The notes under the pieces: model-generated | What the model was told of the DNA's origin: nothing | The model's database searches: none | Seen by the model: only the letters and a program-made list of their open reading frames with translations | Origin: Rhodoferax koreense | GTDB lineage: Bacteria > Pseudomonadota > Gammaproteobacteria > Burkholderiales > Burkholderiaceae_C | DNA: 64,000 bases | Direction: 5' to 3' | Assembly (NCBI RefSeq): GCF_001955695.1 | Contig: NZ_CP019236.1 | Span: 4,030,001 to 4,094,000, forward strand | Program-made: the position numbers and the translations under genes | Shown: one piece after another, positions 51,898 through 61,730 of the stretch | Position numbering within the stretch: position 1 is the first letter of the stretch | How the letters are laid out: every line of letters starts with the position of its first letter

Positions 51898-52973
51898 ACC
51901 AGCGCAAACTTTTTCATCGCCAGCGCGGCGTGAGCCTGATCGAGTTGATGGTCACCATGGCCATCACCATGTTCCTGGTCGCCGCAGCGGCCTACGTGTA
52001 TCTCGGCACGCGCGAGACGCAGCGCGCCGTCGAACGCAACAGCAGCAACGTCGACACGGGCACGTTCGCGATGCAACTGATCGGGCAGGAGATCATGAAG
52101 GCCGGCTATTACCCGGCCAACACTTCGCGGGTGCTGACGGCCGCAGAGGGCTATCCCAAGCTCAGCTATTACCCGCCCACCAAACTGGCTGAAAATGCCG
52201 CCCAAGCTACCGATTGGACACCCCCGACCACCGCAACCCCAGGCATTTACCTGTCGGGTCTATTCGGATGCAATGGCGGGACGTATCTGCCCGCTACGGG
52301 AACATGCCCCGCGTCAAGCGATACGGCGCCAGATTCCATCGTCATCAACTATTTCACCAATGACAAACTGGGTGCAGGAGTGGGAGACCGCACTGATTGC
52401 ACTGGCGCCGACGTCGCCAATGATCCGAGCAACACCAATCGACTGAATACGACCAACATCGAGGCGCCTCCGCTACAACCTTTGTTTGTTTCCAACCGTT
52501 TTGCCATCACCGCTACCCAAACCGAGATCGAAAAACAGGCGGTGTCGACGTTCAGCTTGTCGTGCAACGGAAATGGTGCAACAACACCCACGAACATCTA
52601 CCAGCCGCTGCTGCCCGGCATCGAAGACATGCAGTTCACCTACGGTGTCTTTGCGGTCTCGGCAGACTCGGGTTCAAGAACCCCGGAGAAGTTCTACACC
52701 GCCACGGAAGTGAGCGCTCTTGCCGCCGTGAATGTCGACAACGGCATGTTTGTCGTATCGACGCCTGCCTGGTCACGCGTATCGGCGGTCCGCGTCTGCA
52801 TCATGGTGAAAAGCCAGGGTGCGAATCCAAAGATTGCAGACAAGGCTGGCGCAGAACGCAGTTATGTGGATTGCAAGGGCGCGACGCAAACTCAAGGGGC
52901 TTCGGACAGTAGTTTGCGCAGGAAATTCGAGCAGACCTTCGTGCTGCGTAACCGCATGAGCGTGGTGTACTGA
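51894..52973 (+). CDS. pilW: Type IV pilus minor pilin PilW
   Basis: The 359-residue protein starts with the prepilin leader MNQRKLFHRQRG and GVSLIELMVTMAITMFLVAA, then VSTRET-like TRETQRAVERNSSNV, IGQEIMKAGYYP and a C-terminal region of beta type (LPGIEDMQFTYGVFAV, RVSAVRVCIMVKSQ). PilW bridges the other minor pilins and is larger than they are, as here. The ATG overlaps the pilV stop by 4 bases, and the pilX ATG overlaps its own stop. Confidence 0.9.
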   Translation: MNQRKLFHRQRGVSLIELMVTMAITMFLVAAAAYVYLGTRETQRAVERNSSNVDTGTFAMQLIGQEIMKAGYYPANTSRVLTAAEGYPKLSYYPPTKLAENAAQATDWTPPTTATPGIYLSGLFGCNGGTYLPATGTCPASSDTAPDSIVINYFTNDKLGAGVGDRTDCTGADVANDPSNTNRLNTTNIEAPPLQPLFVSNRFAITATQTEIEKQAVSTFSLSCNGNGATTPTNIYQPLLPGIEDMQFTYGVFAVSADSGSRTPEKFYTATEVSALAAVNVDNGMFVVSTPAWSRVSAVRVCIMVKSQGANPKIADKAGAERSYVDCKGATQTQGASDSSLRRKFEQTFVLRNRMSVVY

Positions 52974-53686
52974 TGCGCGCCCCTTCTTCATTGGACAACT
53001 TCGTCGCGCCGTCAAACAACCAGGCTGTGAAGCAAAGTGGGGTGGCGTTGATCATGGTGTTGCTGTTCCTGGTGGCGATCACCGGGCTCACCGTCTGGGC
53101 GGCCCGGCAGGCCATGCTGGGCGAAGGCATGGCGCGCAATCAACAGGATCTGGAAGTAGCCCGGCAGGCGGCCGAATCGGCGCTTCGCGACGCCGAGCGC
53201 GATCTGAAGAACGTGACACCGCTGGCCAATTTCTCTTGCAGCCGGGGTGGGGCAATATTGCCCGTCAAATTCAACCCCTCCTGCCAGGGGGGCCTGTGTT
53301 ACCGGCCGGACAGCGACTATGGCACTTCGCAGTGGGCCAATGCGACCGCTGGCTCCACGGTCAACTCGGAACCGTGGTGGCCGATCGGCAAAGGCGGGTT
53401 GTGGAACGATGTCAATGATCCATCGGCCTCCACCAATACAAAACCGATTCGCGTCCCCCCCACAGGGAGCAGCAATTGCGGTTTTACTGGCGGCGTGCCC
53501 CTAGGCACTTTCACCGGTGCGCCCGCCATCAGGGGCGTTGCCGCGCAGCCCGAATACCTCATCGAGTATTTCCGCCGCTCGATTCCGGGGCGCAAGGAAA
53601 TGCCGGTCTACCGGATCACCGCCCGCGGCTTCGGCTACAGCCTGCGCACGCAAGTGGTGCTGCAATCCATCTTTTTGCCTGAGTGA
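52973..53686 (+). CDS. pilX: Type IV pilus minor pilin PilX
   Basis: The 237-residue protein has the hydrophobic PilX-type start QSGVALIMVLLFLVAITGLT after a longer leader, then WAARQAMLGEGMARNQQDLE and ARQAAESALRDAERDLKN, the conserved PilX helix. The C-terminal part is cysteine- and proline-containing (SCSRGGAILPVKFNPSCQGG). It lacks the glutamate at +5 seen in most pilins, as usual for PilX. It lies between pilW and pilY1 in one operon. Confidence 0.88.
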   Translation: MRAPSSLDNFVAPSNNQAVKQSGVALIMVLLFLVAITGLTVWAARQAMLGEGMARNQQDLEVARQAAESALRDAERDLKNVTPLANFSCSRGGAILPVKFNPSCQGGLCYRPDSDYGTSQWANATAGSTVNSEPWWPIGKGGLWNDVNDPSASTNTKPIRVPPTGSSNCGFTGGVPLGTFTGAPAIRGVAAQPEYLIEYFRRSIPGRKEMPVYRITARGFGYSLRTQVVLQSIFLPE

Positions 53687-53730
53687 TCGCCAGAAGTCCG
53701 CGGCACGCCAGATCCCTTCGGAGCTCCAAC

Positions 53731-56700
53731 ATGACCATCACATCCTTCGCAAGGCCGCTGCTTCTGGCACTGGCGCTTCTGAGCGGGCTGTCCGCCAAGG
53801 CCACGCCGACCGAGGTGTCGACCCCCCGCCAGGCCATTCCGCCCAACATCACCACGACATCCAACAAGCCGATGCTGGTGCTCGCGGCCTCCAAGGACCA
53901 TACCTTGTTCGGCCCCATCTACACGGACTTCGAAGACGTGGACGGCGACGGCGTCATCGACACCACTTTCATCCCCACATTCAAGTACTACGGCTATTTC
54001 GATGCCACCAAGTGCTACGCCTACAGCACGGCCAACGGCCAGTTCGAACCGGCGGCCTTGGCCACCGTTGTCACGGCCACGGTGGGTACCACCACCACGA
54101 CCCGCTACACCTGCCCTTCGACGCAAAGCTACTGGAGCGGCAACTTTCTGAACTGGTCGTCCATGACGCGGCTGGATGTCGTGCGCAAGATGCTCTATGG
54201 CGGCACGCGCAGCACCGATGCCAATGGCAGCACCGTGCTGGAACGCGCCAAGCTCAACTACGACGCGCACTCCTTCGTCAAGTACTACCGCGGCACGGAC
54301 ATCCGCGACTACACGCCATTCACGACCGCGGCCCTGACCAAGACCACCGGCAGCAATGCCAACGTCTACGCCGGCCTGAGCATCTGCAACACCGGTTCGG
54401 CCGACAGCACGACAGCCTCGCCCAACGCGCCCGTGATGCGCATGGTCAAGGGCAACGTCCGTTTCTGGGCCACGGTGGAAGTGCAGGTGTGCCGCTGGCG
54501 TGAAAACTACAGCTCCGGTACCTTCGGCCCCAAGCTGGCCAGGTACTACAAGGATGCGGACAAAGGCGGCGGCGGCATCGCGCACGAGTTGACGATTCCC
54601 AGCCAATCCACGGACGGCGCCACGTACGACAGCAACATCGGCCCGGAGTTGACCGTGCGCGTCAAGGTGTGCGACCCGAACTTTCTGGGCGAAGAGCGCT
54701 GCCAGGCTTTTCCCGCCAACTCGCTCACGAACTACAAGCCTTATGGCCTGTTCCAGGAATTCGGCTATCCCAACGCCAATGGCGCAGCACGCGCCGAATT
54801 CGGCGTAATCACCGGCAGCTACGACTTGAACTACACCGCCGGCGCATTGCGCAAGAACATGGGCGATTTCGCGGATGAAATCAATGCGACGACAGGTGTT
54901 TTCTGCCACAGCGCCTCGTCGGGATGCGCCACGACGCTGGCATCTCCAGACGGACGGACCACCGGCCAAGGCGCGATCAAGGCCTTTGATGCCATCATCC
55001 TGAACGACCGCAACAACAACTCGTATGCGACCTCGGGCGTTCCCAGCACGGTTTCGGAGGGATCCCTGTCGTCGTGGGGAAATCCCATCGGCGAGATGCT
55101 GGTGCAGGCCCTCCAGTATTACGCCTATAACGGGACGGCGCCAACGCCGTCCAATCCCTCTTCGACGTCGAAGGACACCGCAAGAGGCGCGCCGGTACGG
55201 GCATGGACGGACCCTCTGTCGACCAGCAATGCAACACGCGCCGCGCTCTACGGCAACTCGGTTTGCCGCCCGTTGAATACCTTGCTGCTCTCCAGCAGTG
55301 CAACCAGTTTCGATGGACAGGCCGACACACCCTTCACGACGCTGCCGAACCGAACCGGCGACCTGGCCAGCTACACCAATGCCGTCGGCACGGCGGAGGG
55401 GATCAACAACTCGCTGCGTTCGATTGGCTCGGTGACGGGCGGATATGGCGACTCCTGCTCGGCCAAGACCGTAGGCAATCTTTCCAATGTGTCCGGCATC
55501 TGCCCTGAAGCGCCTGCCATGGGCGGCACCTACCAGATCGCGGGCGCGGCGCTGTACGGCAACACATCGAAGATTCGAACGATTGCCACGCCACCGGCCG
55601 ACCTCAAATACGTTCAGAACGCGCTCAAGGTCAAGACGCTCGCGGCTTCGCTGACCGGAGGCTCGCCTCGGATCGACATCCCTGTACCAGGCACCTCACC
55701 CACCAAATACGTCTACATCACGCCGGAAAGCGTCCAGGCGGGCGGCAAGGTGAGCGCGCCGCTGACCTTTGCATCCATCAGTTCCAGCAGCACCTACGGT
55801 GCGTTCATCGTGACCTGGAACGACATCCTGATGGGTGGCGACTACGACATGGACATCACCGGGTTCCTGCGCTATGACCTGATCGCCAACAGCTCCAGCC
55901 CTTCGGGTTGGGACGTCAAGATCACCACCGACATCCCCGGCGTCTGCGGTGGCGGTGCCGGCACCCATGGGTTCAGCGTGATCGGCGTTCAGACGATGAC
56001 CGGAAGCTCCGGCAACGGGCGCTACCTGACGCACCAGCACTACAGCAGCGGGGTTTTGTCAGGCATGCCGCCGACTTCGGAATACCTATGCGGCGATGCC
56101 ACTTACCGTGCCCAAACCAGCACGTTGTTCACCGGCACCTATGCCAACACGGTCTGCAACGTCACGGGAGACGGAACCACCGGCGACCCCGGAATTCCTA
56201 CCCTGGTCAACTACTGCACGGTCAAGAACGTGGACTTCCCCGTGTCGACCACGTTCCACATGGTGGGTGAAAGCGATGCACTGATCAAGGATCCCATGTA
56301 CTACGCCGCCAAGTACGGCGATTTCGATTCGAGCACCAAGAATGCCGACGGCACCTTCACCGACCTGACGCTGCCACCCAATGTCGCCTCGTGGGACAAA
56401 TACAAGACCGACGGCACCGTCGGCGCCGATGGCGTCCCCGATGGTTATTTCCTCGCCCGCCGGCCGGAATTGCTCGAGCAGCAGCTTCGCAAGGCGCTGG
56501 ACAGCCTTGCAAAGACATCCAACGCCGCACCCATCACCTCGTCGGGCGAATTGACAGTTGGCAGTTTCAAATATGTGGCGAGGTTCGACTCCACCACCGT
56601 GACCGGAGACCTCGATGCATTCAAGGCGCAGGACGATGGCACCTACCTTGCGAGTCCTACATGGTCTGCGGGTGTGCTATTGCGCGCCAGAACGAGCGGC

Positions 56701-58749
56701 GTGGGCAATACGCCGGGCGACAAGGGTGCCTCGCGCCAGATCATTACCAATTACCAGTCCAGCACCGTGCCCGCCACGGCGATGGCTTTTCGCTGGGCCA
56801 GCCTGTCGACGGACTACAAGGCAATGATGACCACGGCCAGCACCAACAAATTGAGCGCCGCCAACGCCGAGATTGCGCTCAACTACATCCGTGGCGACCA
56901 GTCCCTGGAAAACGCGTCGACCGGCCTGCGGGAGCGCGGCGACACCACGATGCTGGGCCCGATCGTCAACTCCGGCCCGTGGGTACAAGGTCCACCCTCG
57001 GCTACCTACCTTGAATCCCAATTCAAGGGTTATGGCGCCTTTGTCACTGCACAGGCGTCTCGCGAAAAATTACTGTGGGTCGGCGCCAACGATGGCATGC
57101 TGCATGCGTTCTGCGCTGAAGACAAATCGGGTTCGGCCACCTGTCCCTCGGCCGGCAAGGAATTGTTTGCCTACATTCCTGGCGCGCTCGCCAACCGGCT
57201 GGCCGAGATTCCCCTGCAGCGCGGTACGGTGAGCCGTACCCGGCTGAACAACGCGAACTTCACGCTGGATTCGGCCGAGACCCAGCCAGACAGCACGGTG
57301 TGGCCGTATGTCGATGGCAGCGCCTACACCGCGGACGTCAAGGTCAACATCAGCACCGACAGCAACAATGTGGAGAGCGGCACCTGGAAGACCTATCTGT
57401 TCGGCTCGCTCGGGCGCGGCGGCCGCGGCGTCTTCGCGCTCGACGTGACCAGTGTCGCTACCCTGGCCAGCGGCGAGAGCAACCCCGGTTCGATCTTCAA
57501 GTGGCAGTTCACGTCGGACGACGACAACGACCTCGGCTACATCGTGAGTGAGGTGCGCAAGAACGCGAACACCGCCCAGGCGAGCCCCGTGGTGAGGCTC
57601 AACAACGGCAAGTTCGCCATCATCCTGGGCAACGGCTACAAGTCGCTGAGCGGCAAGGCCGTGCTCTTCCTCCTGTATGTGGACGGCCCCACGTCGAACA
57701 GCATCACGACCAGTTGGACGGGCCAGTACACCAAGATCGTTGCCGACGCCGGCTCCGACAACGGGCTGATGACGCCGTCCTGGGTCGACCGCAACAACGA
57801 CGGCACGGCCGACGTGGTCTACGCCGGCGACCTGAAGGGCAACCTGTGGAAGTTCGACATCAGCAGCACCACCGCCACCAACTGGAAGGTGGCCTATACC
57901 TCGGGCTCCGGCAACAATGCCGTCAACCGCCCGCTGTTCACCGCGCAGCAAAGCGTCACCTCAGGCAACACCACCACGGTCACGCCGCTGCCGATCACGA
58001 ACGCGCCGGAATATGTCTACCCGGCCTTCGATGGTCTGATCATCAACTTCGGCACCGGCAACTCCTTCGAGGCCGGCGACTTTCCCAAGCCAGGCGTGCA
58101 GCAGCGCTTCTACGGCGTCTGGGACCGGCCCTCTTTCGCAACGACCACCACCGGCACCGGCCCGATGATTCCCGCCGACATGAGCCGGCTGGTGCAGCGC
58201 AACTATGTTCTCAACACCGCCACGGGCACGGTCACGGCAACGGCAGACACCACCACCGGGGGGGTATCGACCTACAACGGCATCGACTGGACCAGCAAGG
58301 ACGGCTGGTACATCAATCTGCCCGGCACCTCGGAAGCCCTGAACACCAGTCCGGAACTGGTCGCCAATTTCCTGCTGTTCCAGACCATCCGGCCGAAGAC
58401 CACGACCGAGAACTGCTACGACACGCCCAACTCGACGCTCTACATCATCGACCCAATCGCCGGCATCGCCACGCGCAAGGCCCTTGATGTGGCCAGCAAC
58501 GGTACTTTCAATGTGGGCATTTCGGCTTCTGACCAGAAATGGTTTGTCGTGACGAACAAGACATCCGATCCCTACGCGGTCAAGAACTGCACAACGGGAT
58601 CAAACTGCGTCAATGGCAAGACGGTACCCCCTTCTCCCGATAGCATCTGCAAAACCATCGGCGGCTCGGGCGGCTCGCGCAACCTGTGCTACAACCCCCT
58701 CGGCCGCGTGCAGTGGCGTGAGATTCCAGGACTGAGGACCGACAAATGA
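53731..58749 (+). CDS. pilY1: Type IV pilus tip adhesin PilY1
   Basis: The 1672-residue protein has a signal peptide (RPLLLALALLSGLSAKA), an N-terminal domain with the calcium-like motif DFEDVDGDGVIDT near 70-83, and a long variable adhesive region. The C-terminal PilY1 beta-propeller begins about residue 1100 (REKLLWVGANDGMLHAFCAE; GRGGRGVFALDVTSVA). The calcium loop WVDRNNDGTADVVYAGDLKG is in the propeller near 1360. PilY1 sits at the pilus tip, needs the minor pilins for export, and controls retraction and surface sensing. The N-terminal adhesive half is likely strain specific. Confidence 0.95.
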   Translation: MTITSFARPLLLALALLSGLSAKATPTEVSTPRQAIPPNITTTSNKPMLVLAASKDHTLFGPIYTDFEDVDGDGVIDTTFIPTFKYYGYFDATKCYAYSTANGQFEPAALATVVTATVGTTTTTRYTCPSTQSYWSGNFLNWSSMTRLDVVRKMLYGGTRSTDANGSTVLERAKLNYDAHSFVKYYRGTDIRDYTPFTTAALTKTTGSNANVYAGLSICNTGSADSTTASPNAPVMRMVKGNVRFWATVEVQVCRWRENYSSGTFGPKLARYYKDADKGGGGIAHELTIPSQSTDGATYDSNIGPELTVRVKVCDPNFLGEERCQAFPANSLTNYKPYGLFQEFGYPNANGAARAEFGVITGSYDLNYTAGALRKNMGDFADEINATTGVFCHSASSGCATTLASPDGRTTGQGAIKAFDAIILNDRNNNSYATSGVPSTVSEGSLSSWGNPIGEMLVQALQYYAYNGTAPTPSNPSSTSKDTARGAPVRAWTDPLSTSNATRAALYGNSVCRPLNTLLLSSSATSFDGQADTPFTTLPNRTGDLASYTNAVGTAEGINNSLRSIGSVTGGYGDSCSAKTVGNLSNVSGICPEAPAMGGTYQIAGAALYGNTSKIRTIATPPADLKYVQNALKVKTLAASLTGGSPRIDIPVPGTSPTKYVYITPESVQAGGKVSAPLTFASISSSSTYGAFIVTWNDILMGGDYDMDITGFLRYDLIANSSSPSGWDVKITTDIPGVCGGGAGTHGFSVIGVQTMTGSSGNGRYLTHQHYSSGVLSGMPPTSEYLCGDATYRAQTSTLFTGTYANTVCNVTGDGTTGDPGIPTLVNYCTVKNVDFPVSTTFHMVGESDALIKDPMYYAAKYGDFDSSTKNADGTFTDLTLPPNVASWDKYKTDGTVGADGVPDGYFLARRPELLEQQLRKALDSLAKTSNAAPITSSGELTVGSFKYVARFDSTTVTGDLDAFKAQDDGTYLASPTWSAGVLLRARTSGVGNTPGDKGASRQIITNYQSSTVPATAMAFRWASLSTDYKAMMTTASTNKLSAANAEIALNYIRGDQSLENASTGLRERGDTTMLGPIVNSGPWVQGPPSATYLESQFKGYGAFVTAQASREKLLWVGANDGMLHAFCAEDKSGSATCPSAGKELFAYIPGALANRLAEIPLQRGTVSRTRLNNANFTLDSAETQPDSTVWPYVDGSAYTADVKVNISTDSNNVESGTWKTYLFGSLGRGGRGVFALDVTSVATLASGESNPGSIFKWQFTSDDDNDLGYIVSEVRKNANTAQASPVVRLNNGKFAIILGNGYKSLSGKAVLFLLYVDGPTSNSITTSWTGQYTKIVADAGSDNGLMTPSWVDRNNDGTADVVYAGDLKGNLWKFDISSTTATNWKVAYTSGSGNNAVNRPLFTAQQSVTSGNTTTVTPLPITNAPEYVYPAFDGLIINFGTGNSFEAGDFPKPGVQQRFYGVWDRPSFATTTTGTGPMIPADMSRLVQRNYVLNTATGTVTATADTTTGGVSTYNGIDWTSKDGWYINLPGTSEALNTSPELVANFLLFQTIRPKTTTENCYDTPNSTLYIIDPIAGIATRKALDVASNGTFNVGISASDQKWFVVTNKTSDPYAVKNCTTGSNCVNGKTVPPSPDSICKTIGGSGGSRNLCYNPLGRVQWREIPGLRTDK

Positions 58750-59231
58750 AAAAGCAGCAAGCCCAGCGGGGTTTCACCCTGATGGAGCTGATGATCACCG
58801 TGGCGGTGGTGGGCATTCTGGCGGCCATCGCCTACCCGTCTTTCACCGAACAGATCGCGCGAAGCCGGCGAACGGAAGCGCAGACCATTCTGTTGGCCGG
58901 CCAACAGTGGATGGAGCGGTTCTACACGGAGAACTACCGTTATGACAAGAACAGCGCGGGAACGGCTGTGGACGACAGCGCACTGTTTCCATCCCGCTTC
59001 AGCACCTCCCCTGCCCCCGGCCAAGGTGCGCCGCTCTACACCATCGCCGTGAGCGCGCCGACGCGCGACACCTACACCATCACGGCCACCCGCAAGTCGG
59101 GCACCGCGATGGCAACAGATCGCTGCGGCGACATGACTGTCGATCATCTGGGCCGGCGCAGCGTGGTGAACTACAGCTCGGCCAAGTTTGGAAGCTCCAC
59201 CGCCAACGCCATCACCTACTGTTGGAAGTAG
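58746..59231 (+). CDS. pilE: Type IV pilin PilE
   Basis: The 161-residue pilin has a short leader (MKKQQAQRG), cleavage before FTLMELMITVAVVGILAAIA and glutamate at +5, followed by YPSFTEQIARSRRTEAQTIL. A C-terminal disulfide pair is CGDMTVDHLG and the final CWK. It is a minor pilin of the tip complex (PilE of Pseudomonas type), judging by the operon order after pilY1. The ATG overlaps the pilY1 stop by 4 bases. Confidence 0.92.
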   Translation: MKKQQAQRGFTLMELMITVAVVGILAAIAYPSFTEQIARSRRTEAQTILLAGQQWMERFYTENYRYDKNSAGTAVDDSALFPSRFSTSPAPGQGAPLYTIAVSAPTRDTYTITATRKSGTAMATDRCGDMTVDHLGRRSVVNYSSAKFGSSTANAITYCWK

Positions 59232-59242
59232 GCGCGAGGCCC

Positions 59243-59824
59243 GTGTACCGACGCGAGCGCTGGTGGGGCGTTGGCTTGGCGCTTGGACTGCACGCAGTCG
59301 CCCTGGTCTGGGCCTGGTCGGAACCGTCTCCACGGCTGGCAAGCAACGCCGTGGTCTACATCGAGGCGGTGGTGCTGCCAGAGTCTCGTTCAGCATCCGA
59401 TGTGATTTCAGGGGAGGCGCCGATCGTGCAGCAGGCGCAACCAAGCATTCCCACGGCTACCGACACGCCACCCACACCCAAGCCGCAATCGGCGTACATC
59501 AAGCCGGACAAGCCGAGCGCCGTGCCGGAGCCCATCGGTTACCTGCCATTCGATGCGGTCGACCAGCCGGCCGAACCGCTCGGTGACTGGATGATCGACA
59601 CCGAGGTCCTGCCGCGAGGCAAGTCCTTGCGCGTGGTGCTGAAGTTATGGATTTCGGCAACCGGGGTGATCGACCACTGGGCGCTCTCCGGCGTGCAAGA
59701 CGATGACGAAACATTGGCCCGGCGTGCCCTGGCCCGCCTACCCGAGACGCTGATCCAGCCGGCCTTCCTCAACCACCTGCCCGTACCGAGTGTTCGCCAG
59801 TTGGAGATCGTTCTGACACGATGA
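59243..59824 (+). CDS. TonB-like single-pass protein of unknown function
   Basis: The 193-residue protein has one N-terminal membrane helix (WWGVGLALGLHAVALVWAW), a proline- and alanine-rich middle (TDTPPTPKPQSAYIKPDKPS), and a C-terminal domain (LRVVLKLWISATGVIDHWAL; LARLPETLIQPAFLNHLPVP). This is the shape of TonB-like energy transducers, but the family's typical C-terminal motif is not clear. The GTG at 59243 with CGAGG upstream was preferred. A TTG at 59222 would overlap pilE. It lies between the pilus and riboflavin operons and is followed 43 bp later by ribD. Its role is unknown. Confidence 0.65.
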   Translation: MYRRERWWGVGLALGLHAVALVWAWSEPSPRLASNAVVYIEAVVLPESRSASDVISGEAPIVQQAQPSIPTATDTPPTPKPQSAYIKPDKPSAVPEPIGYLPFDAVDQPAEPLGDWMIDTEVLPRGKSLRVVLKLWISATGVIDHWALSGVQDDDETLARRALARLPETLIQPAFLNHLPVPSVRQLEIVLTR

Positions 59825-59867
59825 CCCACCGCGGTACCATTCGCCTTTCCGCTTCGGTTCGTTGCGA

Positions 59868-60992
59868 ATGAATTTTTCGGTCCCTTCTGATTTCGTGCAC
59901 CAGGCCCACCTGCAGGCCCAGCACGCCAGCCGCGGCGCGTCGCCCAACCCCGCCGTCGGCTGCATCATCACCTCCCCCACCGGCCAGATCCTCGGCCAGG
60001 GCCACACCCAGAAGGTCGGCGGCCCGCACGCGGAGGTCATGGCCCTGCGCGATGCGGCGGCGCACGGGCATTCGGTCGAAGGCGCCACCGCCTATGTCAC
60101 GCTCGAACCGTGTTCCCACCACGGCCGCACCGGCCCTTGCTGCGACGCGCTGATTGCGGCCGGCATCGGCAAAGTCGTGGCCTCGCTGGCCGACCCGAAC
60201 CCCCTGGTCGCCGGCAATGGCTTCGCGCGGCTGCGCGCGGCGGGCGTCGTGGTCGAAGTGGGACCGGGCGCGGAGGAAGCGCGCGAACTCAACATCGGCT
60301 TCTTCAGCCGCATGGTGCGCAAGACGCCGTGGGTCCGCATGAAGATCGCGGCATCCCTGGACGGCAAGACTGCGCTGGCCGACGGCACCAGCCAGTGGAT
60401 CACGTCGGAGGCGGCACGCACCGACGGCCACGCCTGGCGCGCGCGCGCCTCGGCGGTGCTGACCGGCATCGGCACGGTGCTGGAAGACGATCCGCGGCTC
60501 GATGTGCGTCTGGTCGACACGCCGCGCCAGCCGCATCTCGTGATTGTCGACAGCCAATTGCAGACGCCGCTCGATGCTCGCCTTTTCATAGCTGGCCGCG
60601 CCGTATTCATCTACGCCGCAGCCCCAAATGATGCCAAAAAATCAGAACTGGAAGCCCACGGCGCCACGGTGATCCATCTGCCAGGCCGCGCGCCGGGCAC
60701 CGAGAACAAGGTCGACCTGGCGGCCATGTTGCAGGACCTCGGCCGGCGCGAAATCAACGAGCTGCACGTCGAGGCCGGCCACAAGCTCAACGGCTCGCTG
60801 ATCCGCGAAGGCCTGGTCGACGAGTTCCTGGTCTACCTTGCGCCCAAGTTCATCGGCCAGGGCCTGGACATGGCGAATCTCGGCCCGCTGTCCGCCCTGT
60901 CGCAGGCCGTGGCGCTCGAATTCAAGAGCGTGGACCTGCTGCCGCCCGACCTGCGCATCCTGGCGCGCGTCCCCGGTCGCGATCGGTTCTGA
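59868..60992 (+). CDS. ribD: Bifunctional riboflavin deaminase-reductase RibD
   Basis: The 374-residue protein joins a deaminase domain (HASRGASPNPAVGCIITSPT near 21-40; GGPHAEVMAL with HAE; TLEPCSHHGRTGPCCDALIA) to a reductase domain (WVRMKIAASLDGKTALADGT; GIGTVLEDDPRLDVRLV). It deaminates 2,5-diamino-6-ribosylaminopyrimidinone phosphate and reduces the sugar. Positions 239-256 come from a stretch like the dispersed repeat. The ATG at 59868 is preferred to a TTG six bases upstream. No FMN riboswitch is seen in front. Gene order ribD-ribE-ribBX-ribH follows. Confidence 0.96.
   Translation: MNFSVPSDFVHQAHLQAQHASRGASPNPAVGCIITSPTGQILGQGHTQKVGGPHAEVMALRDAAAHGHSVEGATAYVTLEPCSHHGRTGPCCDALIAAGIGKVVASLADPNPLVAGNGFARLRAAGVVVEVGPGAEEARELNIGFFSRMVRKTPWVRMKIAASLDGKTALADGTSQWITSEAARTDGHAWRARASAVLTGIGTVLEDDPRLDVRLVDTPRQPHLVIVDSQLQTPLDARLFIAGRAVFIYAAAPNDAKKSELEAHGATVIHLPGRAPGTENKVDLAAMLQDLGRREINELHVEAGHKLNGSLIREGLVDEFLVYLAPKFIGQGLDMANLGPLSALSQAVALEFKSVDLLPPDLRILARVPGRDRF
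60583..60634 (+). repeat. Dispersed short repeat inside ribD, copy D
   Basis: TTTTCATAGCTGGCCGCGCC starts the copy and AAATGATGCC ends it. ATAGCTGGC followed by C/T-GCGCC is shared with copy B in earP. It encodes a variable linker of the reductase domain. Confidence 0.5.
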
Positions 60993-61058
60993 CGACCTGC
61001 CATCCGCCGTATTTCCCGCGTCAAGGAACATGGCCGCAAACCCTGCGAAAATAGCGCC

Positions 61059-61730
61059 ATGTTCACCGGAATCATCACCGGCGTGGGGCGCATCGTCGCC
61101 GTCCACGACCTGGGTAGCTCTTCTTCATTCGGCAAACGCCTCACCCTCGAGGCGCCCGCCGGGTATCTGGCCGACGTCGGGCTGGGCGACAGCATCGCGC
61201 TCAACGGCGCGTGCATGACGGCCACGACGCTCGACACCGCCCAGCACCGCTTCACCATCGACATCTCGGCCGAGTCGCTCGACAAGACCACAGGGCTGGA
61301 CGCGCCCGGCCCGGTCAACCTCGAGAAGGCGCTGCGCGCGCACGACCGGCTCGGCGGCCACATCGTCGCCGGCCATGTGGACGGCATCGGCAGCGTGGTC
61401 CGTTTCGAGCAGGTCGGCGAAAGCTGGCTGCTGCAGATCCTGGCACCGAAAAGCCTGGCCAAGTACCTCGCCTACAAGGGCTCGATCACCGTCAACGGCG
61501 TGAGCCTCACCGTGAACCAGGTGGCGGACGTGGCCGAGGGCTGCGAGATGTCGATCAACCTGATCCCGCACACGGTGGAAAACACCGCGCTCGGCAGCCT
61601 GGCGGCCGGCTCGCGCGTGAACCTCGAGATCGACCTCATCGCGCGCTACGTGGAGCGCATGTTGCAGGCCGATCCGCAGCACCCCACACCGCATTCCATC
61701 GTTTCGACCGTCGCGAAAGCCCAGCCATGA
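61059..61730 (+). CDS. ribE: Riboflavin synthase alpha chain
   Basis: The 223-residue enzyme dismutates two 6,7-dimethyl-8-ribityllumazine molecules to riboflavin. It has two lumazine-binding repeats, starting MFTGIITGVGRIVAVHDLGS with GLGDSIALNGACMTATTL and VNLEKALRAHDRLGGHIVAG, and the second repeat with ITVNGVSLTVNQVADVAEG. Catalytic cysteine and histidine positions of the N-terminal repeat are present. The ribBX ATG overlaps its stop by 4 bases. The symbol ribE follows the E. coli numbering where ribC is the other common name. Confidence 0.97.
   Translation: MFTGIITGVGRIVAVHDLGSSSSFGKRLTLEAPAGYLADVGLGDSIALNGACMTATTLDTAQHRFTIDISAESLDKTTGLDAPGPVNLEKALRAHDRLGGHIVAGHVDGIGSVVRFEQVGESWLLQILAPKSLAKYLAYKGSITVNGVSLTVNQVADVAEGCEMSINLIPHTVENTALGSLAAGSRVNLEIDLIARYVERMLQADPQHPTPHSIVSTVAKAQP

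Noticed and set aside
59825..59867. FMN riboswitch expected ahead of ribD
   Set aside because: The gap before ribD is only 43 bp and shows none of the conserved RFN-element sequences. None is seen between ribE and ribBX either.
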